Shown: positions 1 through 10,400 of the stretch, piece after piece
Layout: each line of letters opens with the position of its first letter
How positions within the stretch are numbered: position 1 is the stretch's first letter
Program-made: the position numbers and the translations under genes
Source: a virus
IMG/VR virus record: IMGVR_UViG_3300030104_000420
Span: 1 to 41,925 of that record
Reading direction: 5' to 3' (one strand)
Length of the DNA stretch: 41,925 nucleotides
Notes under the pieces: generated by a model
What the model was told of the DNA's origin: nothing
Seen by the model: the letters and a program-made list of their open reading frames with translations, nothing else
The model's database searches: none

Positions 1-1809
1 TTTCATTTTGAATTTAAACAAACTGGAACTGGTACTGCATCAACATCAACAATAGGTGCAGATACAAGTGGACAAACAAATCATTACACTTCTAATGGTT
101 TAGATGCTTATGATTCAAATATGCCTGATAGTCCTGAAAATAATTTTGCCGTTTTAAATCCTTTAGACCAAACAACTGCCACATTGTCAGAAGGTAATTT
201 AAAAATTGTTTCACCCGGTAATATTGGTGCAAATGCTACTTATAAAATGTCTTCTGGAAAATGGTATGCAGAATTTTATATTGATAACTCAGGTTCACGA
301 ACAGTAGATGCTCATGTTGTAGTGGGTGATATAAACTATGTAGCTAACTTTACTGGTACTGTCGGCAGTTTTGTTTATTATAACGCAGCAGGAAATCTTA
401 ATGGAACAACTGGAAAAGCTACATTTACAACAGGAGATATAATAGCTGTGGCTATAGATGCTGACAATGGAACTGTGGCTTTCTACAATGATAACTCATT
501 ACAAGGAACAGTATCAAGTTTGAGTTATGATGCTTATTGTCCATCTATAACAAATTTTAATGGTTCAGGTGCTTTTGCTGTGGCTAACTTTGGTCAAGAT
601 GGAAGTTTTGCAGGTACATTAACTGGTGGTGCTATAGGAAGTGCAACAGATGGAAACGGACATGGCAAATTTAAATATGCACCACCATCAGGCTATCTAG
701 CATTATGTTCAGCTAACCTTGAAGAACCAACTATAGGTCCTAATTCTACTACACAAGCTGATGACCATTTTAATACAGTATTATTCTCAGGTAATGGAAG
801 TGGTGCATCTGTAACAGGTGTTGGATTCCAACCTGATTGGATATGGGCAAAAAACAGAACTAATTCTTATTCACACGAACTTTGGGATTCAAGTAGGGGT
901 GTAAATTCTGATTTACAAAGTGATAATGCAAATCCTGAAATTACAGATGTTAATCGCCTAGTGTCTTTTGATTCAGATGGTTTCTCTTATGGTGCTAGTT
1001 CTAACTTATATGTTAATAGCACTAATTCTGTAGCTTGGAACTGGAAAGCAAATGGTGGCACAACCTCAACTATTTCAGTAGGTGATGTATCAAGTGGTGT
1101 TCCATCTATAGCAAGTACAGTACAAGTAAACGCAACAGCAGGATTTAGTATTGTAACTTTTACTGGAAATGGCTCTGATGATGCTACTATTGGGCATGGA
1201 TTAGGTACTACCCCTGCTATGATTATTACTAAAAATAGAGATGAAACTCAACAATGGAGAGTACACCATAAAGATTTAAGCCAATATTATGTATTATATT
1301 TAGCAGAAGATTATGCACAAATTGCTACAGGTGGTTCTTCAAATGGATATATAAAAACAGTGGGTGATGATACTTATTCTACTCATGCTTCAAATGTAGA
1401 TTCTCTTGGAGTAAATGGTAGTGGTGATAAAATGGTATCTTATTGTTTTGCAGAGATAGAAGGCTACTCAAAGTTTGGCAGTTATACTGGAAATGGCTCT
1501 ACAGATGGTACTTTTGTCTATACTGGATTTAGACCTGCTTGGGTTATGGTAAAAAGAACAGATAGTGCAGATAATTGGTTTATACATGATAGCACAAGAG
1601 ATACAGTTAATCCAAATGCTCATCTTATATATGCAGATATACCTAATAATGAGTATGATGCAACAGGCGATGCTGATAATTCACCACATGATTTTACAAG
1701 TAATGGTTTTAAATTTAGGTCATCAAATGCAAACTGGAACGGAGATGGTGCCGCATACATATACATGGCATTTGCCGAAGCACCTTTTAAATATGCTAAT
1801 GCAAGATAG
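1..1809 (+). CDS. Tail fibre / receptor-binding-type protein, 5' end cut off
   Basis: The frame is open from base 1, so the gene begins before the window; the first internal ATG (121) is probably not the start. The visible 602 residues are rich in Gly, Thr, Asn and Ser, typical of beta-structured fibre proteins. Residues about 50-200 resemble a SPRY/concanavalin-like sandwich. The rest holds three diverged copies of a module with a core like 'TGNGS...GF.P.W...K', starting near bases 778, 1153 and 1477. Such repeats are common in marine phage tail proteins. It is followed after 9 bases by a fibre-assembly-like gene. The exact role, adhesin or other tail spike, is inferred from composition and place. 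Confidence 0.75.
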   Translation, partial: FHFEFKQTGTGTASTSTIGADTSGQTNHYTSNGLDAYDSNMPDSPENNFAVLNPLDQTTATLSEGNLKIVSPGNIGANATYKMSSGKWYAEFYIDNSGSRTVDAHVVVGDINYVANFTGTVGSFVYYNAAGNLNGTTGKATFTTGDIIAVAIDADNGTVAFYNDNSLQGTVSSLSYDAYCPSITNFNGSGAFAVANFGQDGSFAGTLTGGAIGSATDGNGHGKFKYAPPSGYLALCSANLEEPTIGPNSTTQADDHFNTVLFSGNGSGASVTGVGFQPDWIWAKNRTNSYSHELWDSSRGVNSDLQSDNANPEITDVNRLVSFDSDGFSYGASSNLYVNSTNSVAWNWKANGGTTSTISVGDVSSGVPSIASTVQVNATAGFSIVTFTGNGSDDATIGHGLGTTPAMIITKNRDETQQWRVHHKDLSQYYVLYLAEDYAQIATGGSSNGYIKTVGDDTYSTHASNVDSLGVNGSGDKMVSYCFAEIEGYSKFGSYTGNGSTDGTFVYTGFRPAWVMVKRTDSADNWFIHDSTRDTVNPNAHLIYADIPNNEYDATGDADNSPHDFTSNGFKFRSSNANWNGDGAAYIYMAFAEAPFKYANAR

Positions 1810-1818
1810 GAGAAGATA

Positions 1819-2376
1819 GTGGCTTGGAAACATAATGGAAGAACCATACAAATAGGAAAAGCATGGATTGCTGATGATAATACTAAACATCCTAGAGGTT
1901 GGGTAAATTGGAGTGCAGACTTAAAAAAAACTAGAGGTTTAATTTGGGAAGATGACCCAGTTGTAGAGACTTTTGATAATAGATTTTATTCGTCAAAAGA
2001 TGTGGAAAAAAAACTTGCAGATGTAAATGTAGTTGATGAGGATGGCAAAGCTGTAATTGACCATATGACTGGTAAACAAATGGTACAGCTTGGTCTTAAA
2101 TCTATATGGGTAACAAGAACTAAATCAACTGCAAATTATTTACTTCGTAAGTCAGATTGGGAAGTTACAAGAAAAGCAGAAAAAGGTACTGCTATGGCTA
2201 GTGCAACATCTACATACAGAGATAAAGTTAGGACTGCTTGTGATACAATAGAAACTAAAATAAATAATTGCAGTAACTTAACTGAATTTAAAGCATTGTT
2301 TGATGCTCCAGTAGATAGTGATGGTGAGGTAACAGGAGCAAATGCTCCTATCAATGATTTTCCTGACGAGGTGTAA
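1819..2376 (+). CDS. Probable tail-fibre assembly / virion-associated protein
   Basis: 185 aa, GTG start preceded by AGGAGAAG. The middle has 'LLRKSDWEVTRKAEKG' followed by a helical stretch with an alternating charged pattern, resembling the C-terminal region of phage fibre-assembly or DUF4376-type proteins, where a 'R..LL..sDWT' motif precedes a helix. The N-terminal part (Trp-rich, 'WKHNGRTIQIGKAWI') is unfamiliar. Its place directly after the fibre gene, with the next gene starting at the base after its stop codon, supports a role in fibre assembly or chaperoning. The family assignment is tentative. Confidence 0.5.
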   Translation: MAWKHNGRTIQIGKAWIADDNTKHPRGWVNWSADLKKTRGLIWEDDPVVETFDNRFYSSKDVEKKLADVNVVDEDGKAVIDHMTGKQMVQLGLKSIWVTRTKSTANYLLRKSDWEVTRKAEKGTAMASATSTYRDKVRTACDTIETKINNCSNLTEFKALFDAPVDSDGEVTGANAPINDFPDEV

Positions 2377-2571
2377 ATGAAAATGGAACTCAAGCCTGAA
2401 CTACAAGTACAGATGGAATTAGATGCTCACGAGAAGGAGTGTGCTATAAGGTATAAAGCAGTGAATGAAAAACTAGAAGCACTAGATAAAAGAATGTGGC
2501 GAATAGAAGCTATGTCTATGATAGGTACATTAGGCGTGGTAGCTTTAGTAGTCGCAATAGTAATGAAATAA
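2377..2571 (+). CDS. Small coiled-coil protein with C-terminal membrane segment (holin/XhlA-like candidate)
   Basis: 64 aa. The ATG abuts the previous stop codon. Residues 1-45 are charged and helical (heptad-like 'EKLEALDKRMWRIEAM'); the last ~18 residues are hydrophobic ('MIGTLGVVALVVAIVMK') and end with a lysine, giving a tail-anchored layout. Coiled coil plus terminal membrane helix is the layout of XhlA-type lysis accessory proteins, and this is one of few membrane proteins in the window, so it is a candidate lysis or membrane factor. A structural or assembly role is equally possible. Confidence 0.6.
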   Translation: MKMELKPELQVQMELDAHEKECAIRYKAVNEKLEALDKRMWRIEAMSMIGTLGVVALVVAIVMK

Positions 2572-2583
2572 GGATTAAAAATT

Positions 2584-4068
2584 ATGGCAGAAGAAGAAGA
2601 AACTAGTAGTCCTAATAAGCCAATAACTACTGATGAGGAACTTAAGAATGTTGTAGGTGATCTTGCGGCAGGAATTGGAACAAACATACCAAAAGTTGAC
2701 GCTGTTCAAATGGGTGAAACAACACCTAAAACCGTAGCTTCTAATGAGCTTATGGACAAAGATCAAGTTGGAATAAAAGTAGGGGATGTATCTGCGACAG
2801 ATAAAGCAACAACGGAAGATGCGGCAGGAAAATCAGTAACTGCACCCACAAGAGAGATAGACCCCGAAACAGGAGATTATTTAACAACTCCCGGACAGAT
2901 AGACAGCACAACTAAAAACGTAGAGTATGACGCTGAGACGGGAGATGCTAAGATAAAAGATGTCGATAAGATGGATACTGCCCAACTTGATAGAACCACT
3001 ACAGATGCTGACGGTAACGTAGTACCAATAGAATACGTTGATATGACAGGTGTTGAAGGTACAGTAAGCACTAAGTCTATAGCCGATGAAGTATCTGACA
3101 CAGTAGATGAACAGTCTACAGTCAAGTACCAAATAGGTCAACTTATGGAGTCTCTCGAAGAGGGTAAGCCTATGCCAGCGTGGGCATCACCTGCCATTAG
3201 AAAAGTTGGTGCAATCATGCAAGCAAGAGGAATGGGTGGTTCTAGCATGGCTGCCGCAGCGATTACTCAGGCTATGATGGAATCAGGTATACCAATAGCC
3301 ACTGCTGATGCAAACACATATGCAACAATGGAGTTGCAAAACTTAAATAACAAACAGGCAACAACTCTTCAAAATGCAGCCACTTATGCCGCAATGGACA
3401 AAACAAACGTAAACGCAAGATTGCAAGCTGCAATAACTAATGCTCAATCACTACTAGCTGTAGACACAGCAAACCTAACTGCTGAACAATCTACAAATAC
3501 AGTTAACTACAACGCTTTAACAACAGCTTTGTTTAAAGATAGTGCCGCAGAAAATGCACGAAAAGAAATCAATGCAAAGAATGAGTTGCAACTAGAAGAG
3601 TTTTACGTTGAGTTAGGTTCTCAAGTTGAGACAGCAAATGCCAATAGAGAAGTAGCAGTTAACCAATTTAACGCAGGTGAAGAAAATGCGATGGCTCAAT
3701 TTACCAGTAGCCAAGCCGACTCAAGAGATAAATTTGATGCTTCAATGCAATTTGCAATTGATCAATCTAACGTAAATTGGCGTAGACAAATTAACACAGC
3801 CGACACAGCAGTAGCAAATGAAACAAATAGAATTAACGCACAGAATCTGTACAATTCAACTACTACTGCAATGAACGCTTTGTGGCAAAAGTATAGAGAC
3901 AATGCAAGTTGGAACTTTTCAAAGTCAGAATCAGCCGAACAAAGGGCCCATGAGATTGGGGTGATGGCTATGGAATTTGCTAACTCTAAAGAAACATACA
4001 CGCAAGAACAAAAAGATACGATAGGTCTTGCTATAGGAGATTGGCTCGCTACGTGGGCAGCGTCATAA
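2584..4068 (+). CDS. Probable internal virion protein, Ala/Asn/Thr-rich
   Basis: 494 aa, ATG start with AGGA 9 bases upstream. Residues 1-170 are acidic, Thr-rich and probably disordered ('TTDADGNVVPIEYVD'). Residues about 180-225 hold a compact conserved-looking segment ('EEGKPMPAWASPAIRKV' then 'ARGMGGSSMAAAAITQAM'). The remainder is a long Ala/Asn/Gln-rich helical region likely to form coiled coils. No enzyme motif is seen. In podoviruses, runs of such proteins between tail and replication genes are often ejected internal core proteins; that role is inferred from position and composition. An 18-base stretch coding for the EGKPMP segment recurs in the gene at 5312. Confidence 0.6.
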   Translation: MAEEEETSSPNKPITTDEELKNVVGDLAAGIGTNIPKVDAVQMGETTPKTVASNELMDKDQVGIKVGDVSATDKATTEDAAGKSVTAPTREIDPETGDYLTTPGQIDSTTKNVEYDAETGDAKIKDVDKMDTAQLDRTTTDADGNVVPIEYVDMTGVEGTVSTKSIADEVSDTVDEQSTVKYQIGQLMESLEEGKPMPAWASPAIRKVGAIMQARGMGGSSMAAAAITQAMMESGIPIATADANTYATMELQNLNNKQATTLQNAATYAAMDKTNVNARLQAAITNAQSLLAVDTANLTAEQSTNTVNYNALTTALFKDSAAENARKEINAKNELQLEEFYVELGSQVETANANREVAVNQFNAGEENAMAQFTSSQADSRDKFDASMQFAIDQSNVNWRRQINTADTAVANETNRINAQNLYNSTTTAMNALWQKYRDNASWNFSKSESAEQRAHEIGVMAMEFANSKETYTQEQKDTIGLAIGDWLATWAAS

Positions 4069-4089
4069 AAATAAGAAAGGAAATAGGCG

Positions 4090-4644
4090 ATGAGTTCTTG
4101 GTATAGTGGAGTAACTAAGTGGATTGATGACTATATTATAGACCCAGTTGCAGAAACTGTTGGTTACGCTGATGAAATTATAGATGATTATGATGAAACA
4201 GGAGCTATAGGTATGACTGCAGGTGAAAAGTTAGTGGGTGACATAAAAGACTTTGGCGACAGTGATGCCTTTGGGTTTATCAAAAAGGGAGTCAAAGCCT
4301 ACGGAACAGCAAGAGGAATTATAGGTAAAGATGCTAAAGGCAACCAAGTAACAAGACTAGCTAGTAAAGCACCCAAGCACAGAGTTAGAACGTTAGGGCA
4401 GATGGGATTAAGATCATCTGGTCGCCCTGTTAATTACTCTGCGACTCAAACAACATCAGCAGGAGTTGGCTATAACAATCCTGATATCCGTACTGCCATG
4501 ACTACCTTGATGAACAATATGTCAATGAATCAACAGATGAACGCACTATTGGCTCAATATACTGTTAATCCAACGATAGGTCAGGGTAGACAATACAGCA
4601 CAGGTAAAACAACTATAAGTAAACGTAAGAGAGCAGTAACATGA
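4090..4644 (+). CDS. Probable virion protein, unknown function
   Basis: 184 aa, ATG start with AGAAAGGAAATAGG upstream. The N-terminal 70 residues are acidic and Asp/Ile-rich ('EIIDDYDETGAIGMTAGEK'); from about residue 85 the protein turns basic and Gly/Ser/Thr-rich, ending in 'TISKRKRAVT'. No signal peptide or membrane helix. The next gene's ATG overlaps this stop codon as ATGA, so the two are translationally coupled. It belongs to the block of structural-type genes upstream of the very long 1620-aa protein. Function unrecognised. Confidence 0.6.
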   Translation: MSSWYSGVTKWIDDYIIDPVAETVGYADEIIDDYDETGAIGMTAGEKLVGDIKDFGDSDAFGFIKKGVKAYGTARGIIGKDAKGNQVTRLASKAPKHRVRTLGQMGLRSSGRPVNYSATQTTSAGVGYNNPDIRTAMTTLMNNMSMNQQMNALLAQYTVNPTIGQGRQYSTGKTTISKRKRAVT

Positions 4645-5315
4645 AAATAAATCCAAATGCACCACGAGTAGGTTCAGTTGCGGCCAAAGACCCTTTTGCT
4701 GTAGCACCTCCCGGACATTCTTTAACAGAAGACAATAGTAAATGGGCGTGGGGCAGACCCCCAAAAATAGTTGACCCTGAACAAGCACTAGATAACGCAA
4801 TAGCGTCACTAAAGAAACCTAGACTACGGGATGAAATGTTCAAGCTACTATTTACAGGAGCATCTGTAGAAGTTTTAGTTGAAGGATACATCTTGCAAGC
4901 TTTCCACGAGGGTAAGTTTATGCCAGACGTAGGATTACTTATCAAACCACCTTTGGGTTTGTACATTGCACACATGGCAGAAGAAGCAGGTATTCCGTAT
5001 CGTATGTTTGAAAATGATGATGCAGATAAGCAAGGTATTATGGATGATAAGACTTTCTTTACTATGATGAAACAAAACAACCCACGTATGTTTGAGTTTA
5101 TCAGGGAGAATATTAACGAGTCAATCAGAGAAGGTAACATGCCATCTGAGCCTGTAGAAGAAAACTTTATGACGATGGATGCACCTGCACCTCAAGGGAT
5201 AACGATGCCACAACAAGAGGTGGCTATGGAAGAAATGCCAACTGAGGAAATGGAAATGCCACCTGAAGAAGTGGCTATGGAAGAAATGCCAACAGAAGAG
5301 GAAGCAACGATATGA
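4641..5315 (+). CDS. Probable virion protein with acidic Met/Glu repeat tail
   Basis: 224 aa, ATGA overlap at both ends, so it is coupled to both neighbours. Residues about 35-155 look like a folded helical domain ('FKLLFTGASVEVLVEGYILQ', later 'PPLGLYIAHMAEEAGIPYRM'). The last ~45 residues are a low-complexity acidic tail made of two copies of EVAMEEMPTEE and related EM(P)PEE units. The domain is unrecognised; similar helical proteins with acidic tails occur in podovirus internal-protein operons, so a structural or assembly role is likely. Confidence 0.6.
   Translation: MKINPNAPRVGSVAAKDPFAVAPPGHSLTEDNSKWAWGRPPKIVDPEQALDNAIASLKKPRLRDEMFKLLFTGASVEVLVEGYILQAFHEGKFMPDVGLLIKPPLGLYIAHMAEEAGIPYRMFENDDADKQGIMDDKTFFTMMKQNNPRMFEFIRENINESIREGNMPSEPVEENFMTMDAPAPQGITMPQQEVAMEEMPTEEMEMPPEEVAMEEMPTEEEATI
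5220..5293 (+). repeat. In-frame direct repeat in the acidic tail of the 224-aa protein
   Basis: An identical 23-base stretch, GTGGCTATGGAAGAAATGCC plus AAC, occurs at 5220-5242 and 5271-5293, exactly 51 bases (17 codons) apart, so both copies encode VAMEEMPT. The repeat explains the low-complexity tail and could vary in copy number between relatives. Confidence 0.85.
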
Positions 5316-7408
5316 GTTTTGGATTAGCATTTGCACAAGGACTTATAGGTGGGTTCAGAAAAAACATAGAAAGAGAACAACAAGCAAGAGCTACTGATGA
5401 TGAAAGGTATGCAACTCTTCAGGACATGTTGTTCAAGGGTACTATGGAAGCGGCTAAAGAGGGTAAGCCTATGCCTAAAATTATAGGTGATAAATTAAGA
5501 GCTGCTAAACAACAAATAGATGATAGACCCGACATTAATTTGTTTGGTACAGGTGTGGCTGACAGATTAAATATTGATATGAATGAACTTGCAGGCAACA
5601 TAAATAATATAGAAAAATATGGGAGAACCTACGGAACAGGAAAGTACTTGGTAGGCTTTAAAACTAAAAGAGAAGGCAAGGTAGCTAATTACAGGGATTG
5701 GCTTGCTGAAGTTTCTGCGTATAGACCCGGAAGTCCTGAATATCAAAGCTTAGTAAATCTAAGAATTAATCAACCGTTTCAATGGAATTTATTGTATCAA
5801 GACATAAAAGCTTCACAGAATGGTTTGTATGAAAATGCAGAGAAGAATGACCCAGATAGAAAGAACATTTTTCAAAAAGATTATACAGGTACATTAAAGG
5901 GTGCGGCCTACGAAGGTTTAAATAAAATATCAGCTATTAATTTTTTTGATGATAACAAACTGTTGCAAATGAAAAATGGAGAAACTACAGATACAAGCTC
6001 AGATATAGATGAGGTTGTAATATATGATGGTAGAATAAACCGTGTAAAACAACAACAAAAAAACAATAAACAAAGAAACTTTTCTTTAATTACAACTATG
6101 ATACAATCTGAAGATGGATTTAAAGAATTAACTTCGGGCATGACTAATGCTGGTGAAATTGCAATAGTAAAAAAAATGGCATTTAATTTTGGAGAAAAAG
6201 ATCATACTCTTATGTTAGACACTTGGATTCACAAACACGCAAACTTACCTGACTTACCTCCTGAAACAGCGTTGAATTGGTTTAAAGCTTCTGTTGTTTT
6301 AGCTAATGCTATGAAGCCAGAGACAGGCATACGGAATATAGAGCAACTTGATCCTGATAAAAGACTTGGCAATATGCAACCACAAGCTCAAGCTGCCATA
6401 TGGGAAAAATTGAAAAAGGTAACAGGTAATGATACACAAGCTATGGTTTGGGCGTTATCTTCTTGGATGGAAGGTCCTGATAAAACAAGTTCTAAACAAC
6501 AAGTGCCATCGGGAATGAACGCCAGATTAAAAACTATAAATTATTCTAAACAAGGATACGTTGAGTTTAGATTATTTGGAGAATCTAAAGGTACTAAATT
6601 TAATTTTCAAACAATAGAAGAACATGTTGATAACAATGAAAAAGTTGTCGCTAAGTTAGTAAACTTACAAGAGCAGTATAAAAAAATTGCAGTTAATCAA
6701 GAAGGACCTTTAGGGTACAACTTATTGTTAAACGCATTAGGTGCTATTGTAGGCCCCGATGGTTTAACAGGAGCTTTATTTAATGATTTAAATTATGGTA
6801 CAGGAGATGACACAGGAAATAACAACAAGACTCTTACAAAAGGGTATATTGATGCCCAGATGAAAAAGAAGTATAAGAATGTATCTGCAACAAGAGCTGC
6901 CGAAATAAATGCTGCAAGGATAAGTCTTGCTTTCTCAATGGCACGAGCAGCCGATCCTTCAGGTCGACTATCTAACCAAGACATAGAATTACAAATGGTT
7001 AAATTGGGTGGGGATTGGACACAAGCTCGATATGCAGTAAAAGCAATAGATGTAGCAATGGAAGAATTTATTATAAACAAAAATAAATTTGATATGATAG
7101 TCAAGTATGGAAAAGGCACTGGACCAGCAAACATGAAAGACTTTAAAGTTATTGACGCTGTTATTGCAGTTGATACTTTAAGAAAAGGAGCAGCAAAACA
7201 TAACTTAGTAGTTGGAGAAGTTAACCCAAATGAAAAACGAGTTTACAATCTTAACCAAGAGTATATCACTAAAGACGGAAAGACTAGAAAAAGATACATA
7301 GAAATAAAAAGACCAAAGACGCTAGATAAAAATGGCAAGCCTACACTAGTAAGAGACAGAGTAACTAACGATGTATTAGATATAAAATTATTTCAAGGTA
7401 AAATTTAA
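5312..7408 (+). CDS. Probable internal virion (ejection-type) protein, 698 aa
   Basis: The ATG overlaps the upstream stop (ATGA) and the gene's own stop overlaps the next start (TAATG), so it lies in a tightly coupled structural operon. The N-terminus (residues 1-15, 'FGLAFAQGLIGGF') is weakly hydrophobic, followed by a charged helical region containing 'AKEGKPMPKIIGDKLRAAK', which shares the EGKPMP motif with the 494-aa protein. The rest is a mixed helical/globular chain without a catalytic motif. By size and order, immediately before a 1620-aa protein, it matches the middle member of a T7 gp14-gp15-gp16 type ejection set. This is a positional analogy, not detected homology. Confidence 0.6.
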   Translation: MSFGLAFAQGLIGGFRKNIEREQQARATDDERYATLQDMLFKGTMEAAKEGKPMPKIIGDKLRAAKQQIDDRPDINLFGTGVADRLNIDMNELAGNINNIEKYGRTYGTGKYLVGFKTKREGKVANYRDWLAEVSAYRPGSPEYQSLVNLRINQPFQWNLLYQDIKASQNGLYENAEKNDPDRKNIFQKDYTGTLKGAAYEGLNKISAINFFDDNKLLQMKNGETTDTSSDIDEVVIYDGRINRVKQQQKNNKQRNFSLITTMIQSEDGFKELTSGMTNAGEIAIVKKMAFNFGEKDHTLMLDTWIHKHANLPDLPPETALNWFKASVVLANAMKPETGIRNIEQLDPDKRLGNMQPQAQAAIWEKLKKVTGNDTQAMVWALSSWMEGPDKTSSKQQVPSGMNARLKTINYSKQGYVEFRLFGESKGTKFNFQTIEEHVDNNEKVVAKLVNLQEQYKKIAVNQEGPLGYNLLLNALGAIVGPDGLTGALFNDLNYGTGDDTGNNNKTLTKGYIDAQMKKKYKNVSATRAAEINAARISLAFSMARAADPSGRLSNQDIELQMVKLGGDWTQARYAVKAIDVAMEEFIINKNKFDMIVKYGKGTGPANMKDFKVIDAVIAVDTLRKGAAKHNLVVGEVNPNEKRVYNLNQEYITKDGKTRKRYIEIKRPKTLDKNGKPTLVRDRVTNDVLDIKLFQGKI

Positions 7409-10400
7409 TGGTTGATGTAATAACAAACACTATGCCTAAAAACGTTTCTTCTAAACTGTCTGCAGAAGAAGATTACGAACAGAACAAAGAATCAGGTAAC
7501 TTTGTTTATCAAGGTAATAAAAAACGTTCTGAAGAAGAAAAGAATGTCAATGTAGAGATGCCTAAACCTAGACCTCAACCTCCGACTGTTGATGATACGG
7601 TAGATGATAAGTCTATACCTGTACCTCAACCTGATGATACAGAAGGGGATAAATCTATAACTCCTCCGTCAGTCGATGATACTAAAGGTGTTACCAAGCC
7701 TATAATAAGAAAAATTAAAGATACAGTAAGACCTTCACAAGGTATGATTGTAGGCTTTGAACCTTCACTTCCGGGATTAGTCAACAAAGTTGATGGAGCA
7801 AAAGCAGGGTTAGATAATGAGAAGTTAGCATCTAGAGCCAAAAAAGATTTACTACTACAAGAGTCAGGCATAAGCGAAGCCGAATTAATAAATGATGTCA
7901 ACAATGGAAATGCGATTGCAGAGCTAGACAACGATGAACTTGGTAAATTAGAATATGCTATTGATATATTAAATGAACCAACGTCTACTTCTGACGAAAA
8001 GAAAACTGCTCAAAATATTTTAGACTCTTCTATAGATATTGTAAACAGTACGAGAGGGCAAGAGGGTGTTAAAGTTGGGTTTAGCAGAGGGGAGAATCTA
8101 GAGTTTCAACCATCCAAAGAAGCTTTAGACGCTGCCAAGTTTGGTAACTTTAGCCTATTAGCAAATGAAGAAAACTATAGCAATAGCAGAAAAGAATTTT
8201 TTAAAATAGTAAAGGGTCAGTTTGATGAAAAGCTAGGAGATGACGCACCTACTATAGAACAAATACTTATGGACACTATTACTACTGGTGAATTTTGGGA
8301 TACGACTGCTGAAGTTTTAAATGAAGACTTAAGAGCATTGGGTATAACTTTACCTCCTATGATATTTAATTTAGTTAGGCACGGTACAGTGGCTTTGGCT
8401 AAAGGTTTAAATCCATTCAGTGATTCTGAAAAAGATATAAGTGAGTATTGGGCAGAAAGTCAATCTGACAGAGAACAAAATGCCGCAAGTTGGAAACAAG
8501 CTTTAGAAAATAATCCCACACCTGCTAAATTAAGAGCTTTATCTGTTGTTATAAATGAAAACATACACAACGCATTAAAAAAACAATTGGATGAAAACAA
8601 GATAGACCAAGCTACTTACGATAGACTTACCAAATCTGATATAATGGGCAAGGATGGTAAGCCTTTAAAGAAAATGATAGTTAGCGAAGATCAAGCACAA
8701 TCTTTTTTATTAGAGTCTATAGAGCAGTTACATGGAAGTCTAAGATTCTTGATGATTGCAGCTCAAAACGTACCTATGATACAGGGTCTTGCAAAAAAAC
8801 AAACTGTTCTTGCTTCTCGAAATATGAAGAATATGAAAAAGAAAGTAAGCAAACTAGAAGCAGAACAAATAGCTTTAGGTAATAATAAGTATGATGGTAT
8901 GAGTCTTCTTGAAAAAGCAAATCGAATGGAACTAGATGGGTTAGATATAAAAGTAAACCACCAAGTACTAGGCATGGCTATGAGGGAAGAAAACGTTGCT
9001 ACATCATTTGGAAGAATGGTAGACAGAAGAGATCGTCTTGCAACTATGTTAGTAAATATGGATAGAAAAAATGTATCCCCAAAGAGCTTAAAGTACATAG
9101 CCATAAAAAAAGAATATGAATCTGTAAAAGGTAAAGTATTTAGAAACTATTGGTCAGGAAGAACTAAGCCTATATTTAGGGAAGCACTATTATTATCCAT
9201 GCCTGCTAGTATTATGCAGTGGGCATCGACTGAAGCATTCAGAGCAGCGGATAGTGGGGTAGATCAATTTACTGCACAAGGTATAGGTGCTTTGTTTCAC
9301 ATGGTAACTGCATTTAGATTTGGTAAAAATAAACAAACTGGTGGTGGTGGAATGTCCATCCAAGATGGAGTTTATAATGTTATCAAATACCCATTTGCAC
9401 AAGCAGGGGAAGCCACCAGTGCCTTTATGGATGTTATGGCAATGTCTAGGATTCCCGGAGTAAGTATACTTCGTAGTAAAGATTTAGAAGAGTACAACAC
9501 CTTAGTAAAACAAGCTAGAAATGGCGTAGGATTGAGCTTGAAAGAAAGACGAGGAGCTAAATACATATTTGATTTAGCAGCACATTTACCAAAAGAAACG
9601 TTGGACAAGCTACTTGTAAATGTGAAGTCTCAAGTAAAATTAGAAGAAGATATCATAGCTCAATTTCCTGTAGGAGAACGAGATGAAATACGACAGTTAG
9701 TTGCTGCTCCTTTTGCACAAGCTACAGGTTTGACTTGGTTGAAAAGTGCCTATGCTTTAAGTGGTACAAATATAGGTGCTAAAGATTTTAAAAACTTTAA
9801 CAAACTACAAGAACTGCAAGACATTTCTGATGCACAGATGAGACAGCTAGAATTTACTGAAAGATCAATACAAAATTTAAGAAACAAATTAATAAACAGA
9901 ACTGACATAGAGAACCCAGCGGCTGTAGAAAAATTAGTAAACAGATATGAAAAAATGTATGATGCACAAAAAGACAGTGTCATAGAAAATAACTACCAAC
10001 TGTTTGACGACTACGAAGAAATGAACAGAAAAATGTTTATTGATCCTGATGTTAACATAACAAATGAAATTGCAGATCAAATGTTAAACACAGGCGTTAA
10101 AGCTAGGATGCGACTTAATCCCTTGTTAACTGAAGGGGAAGCTTTAGAACAACAAATTAATGCTAACTACAAATTACTAGAACAAAGAGCAAGAGTAGTT
10201 AACTCTAATTTAAATAGTCCAAAGCATCCTGCTCGTGCAGCTTCTCTTATGGAAGAAGTTTTTGATTTACACATTGAGTCTATGTACGCTAAAGGTAAAC
10301 TCGCCTACGTTAAATTAGACAAGATGGCTCTGTCCGAAAAGAAAACAGTTGATGTTTCTGATTTAATCTACAACTTTAAAGAGTTGGCTGATCCCTTAAA

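Noticed and set aside
4613-5140. 175-codon open frame on the minus strand
   Set aside because: Mirror of the well-coupled plus-strand genes at 4090-5315; no ribosome site, Ser/Leu-rich antisense composition.
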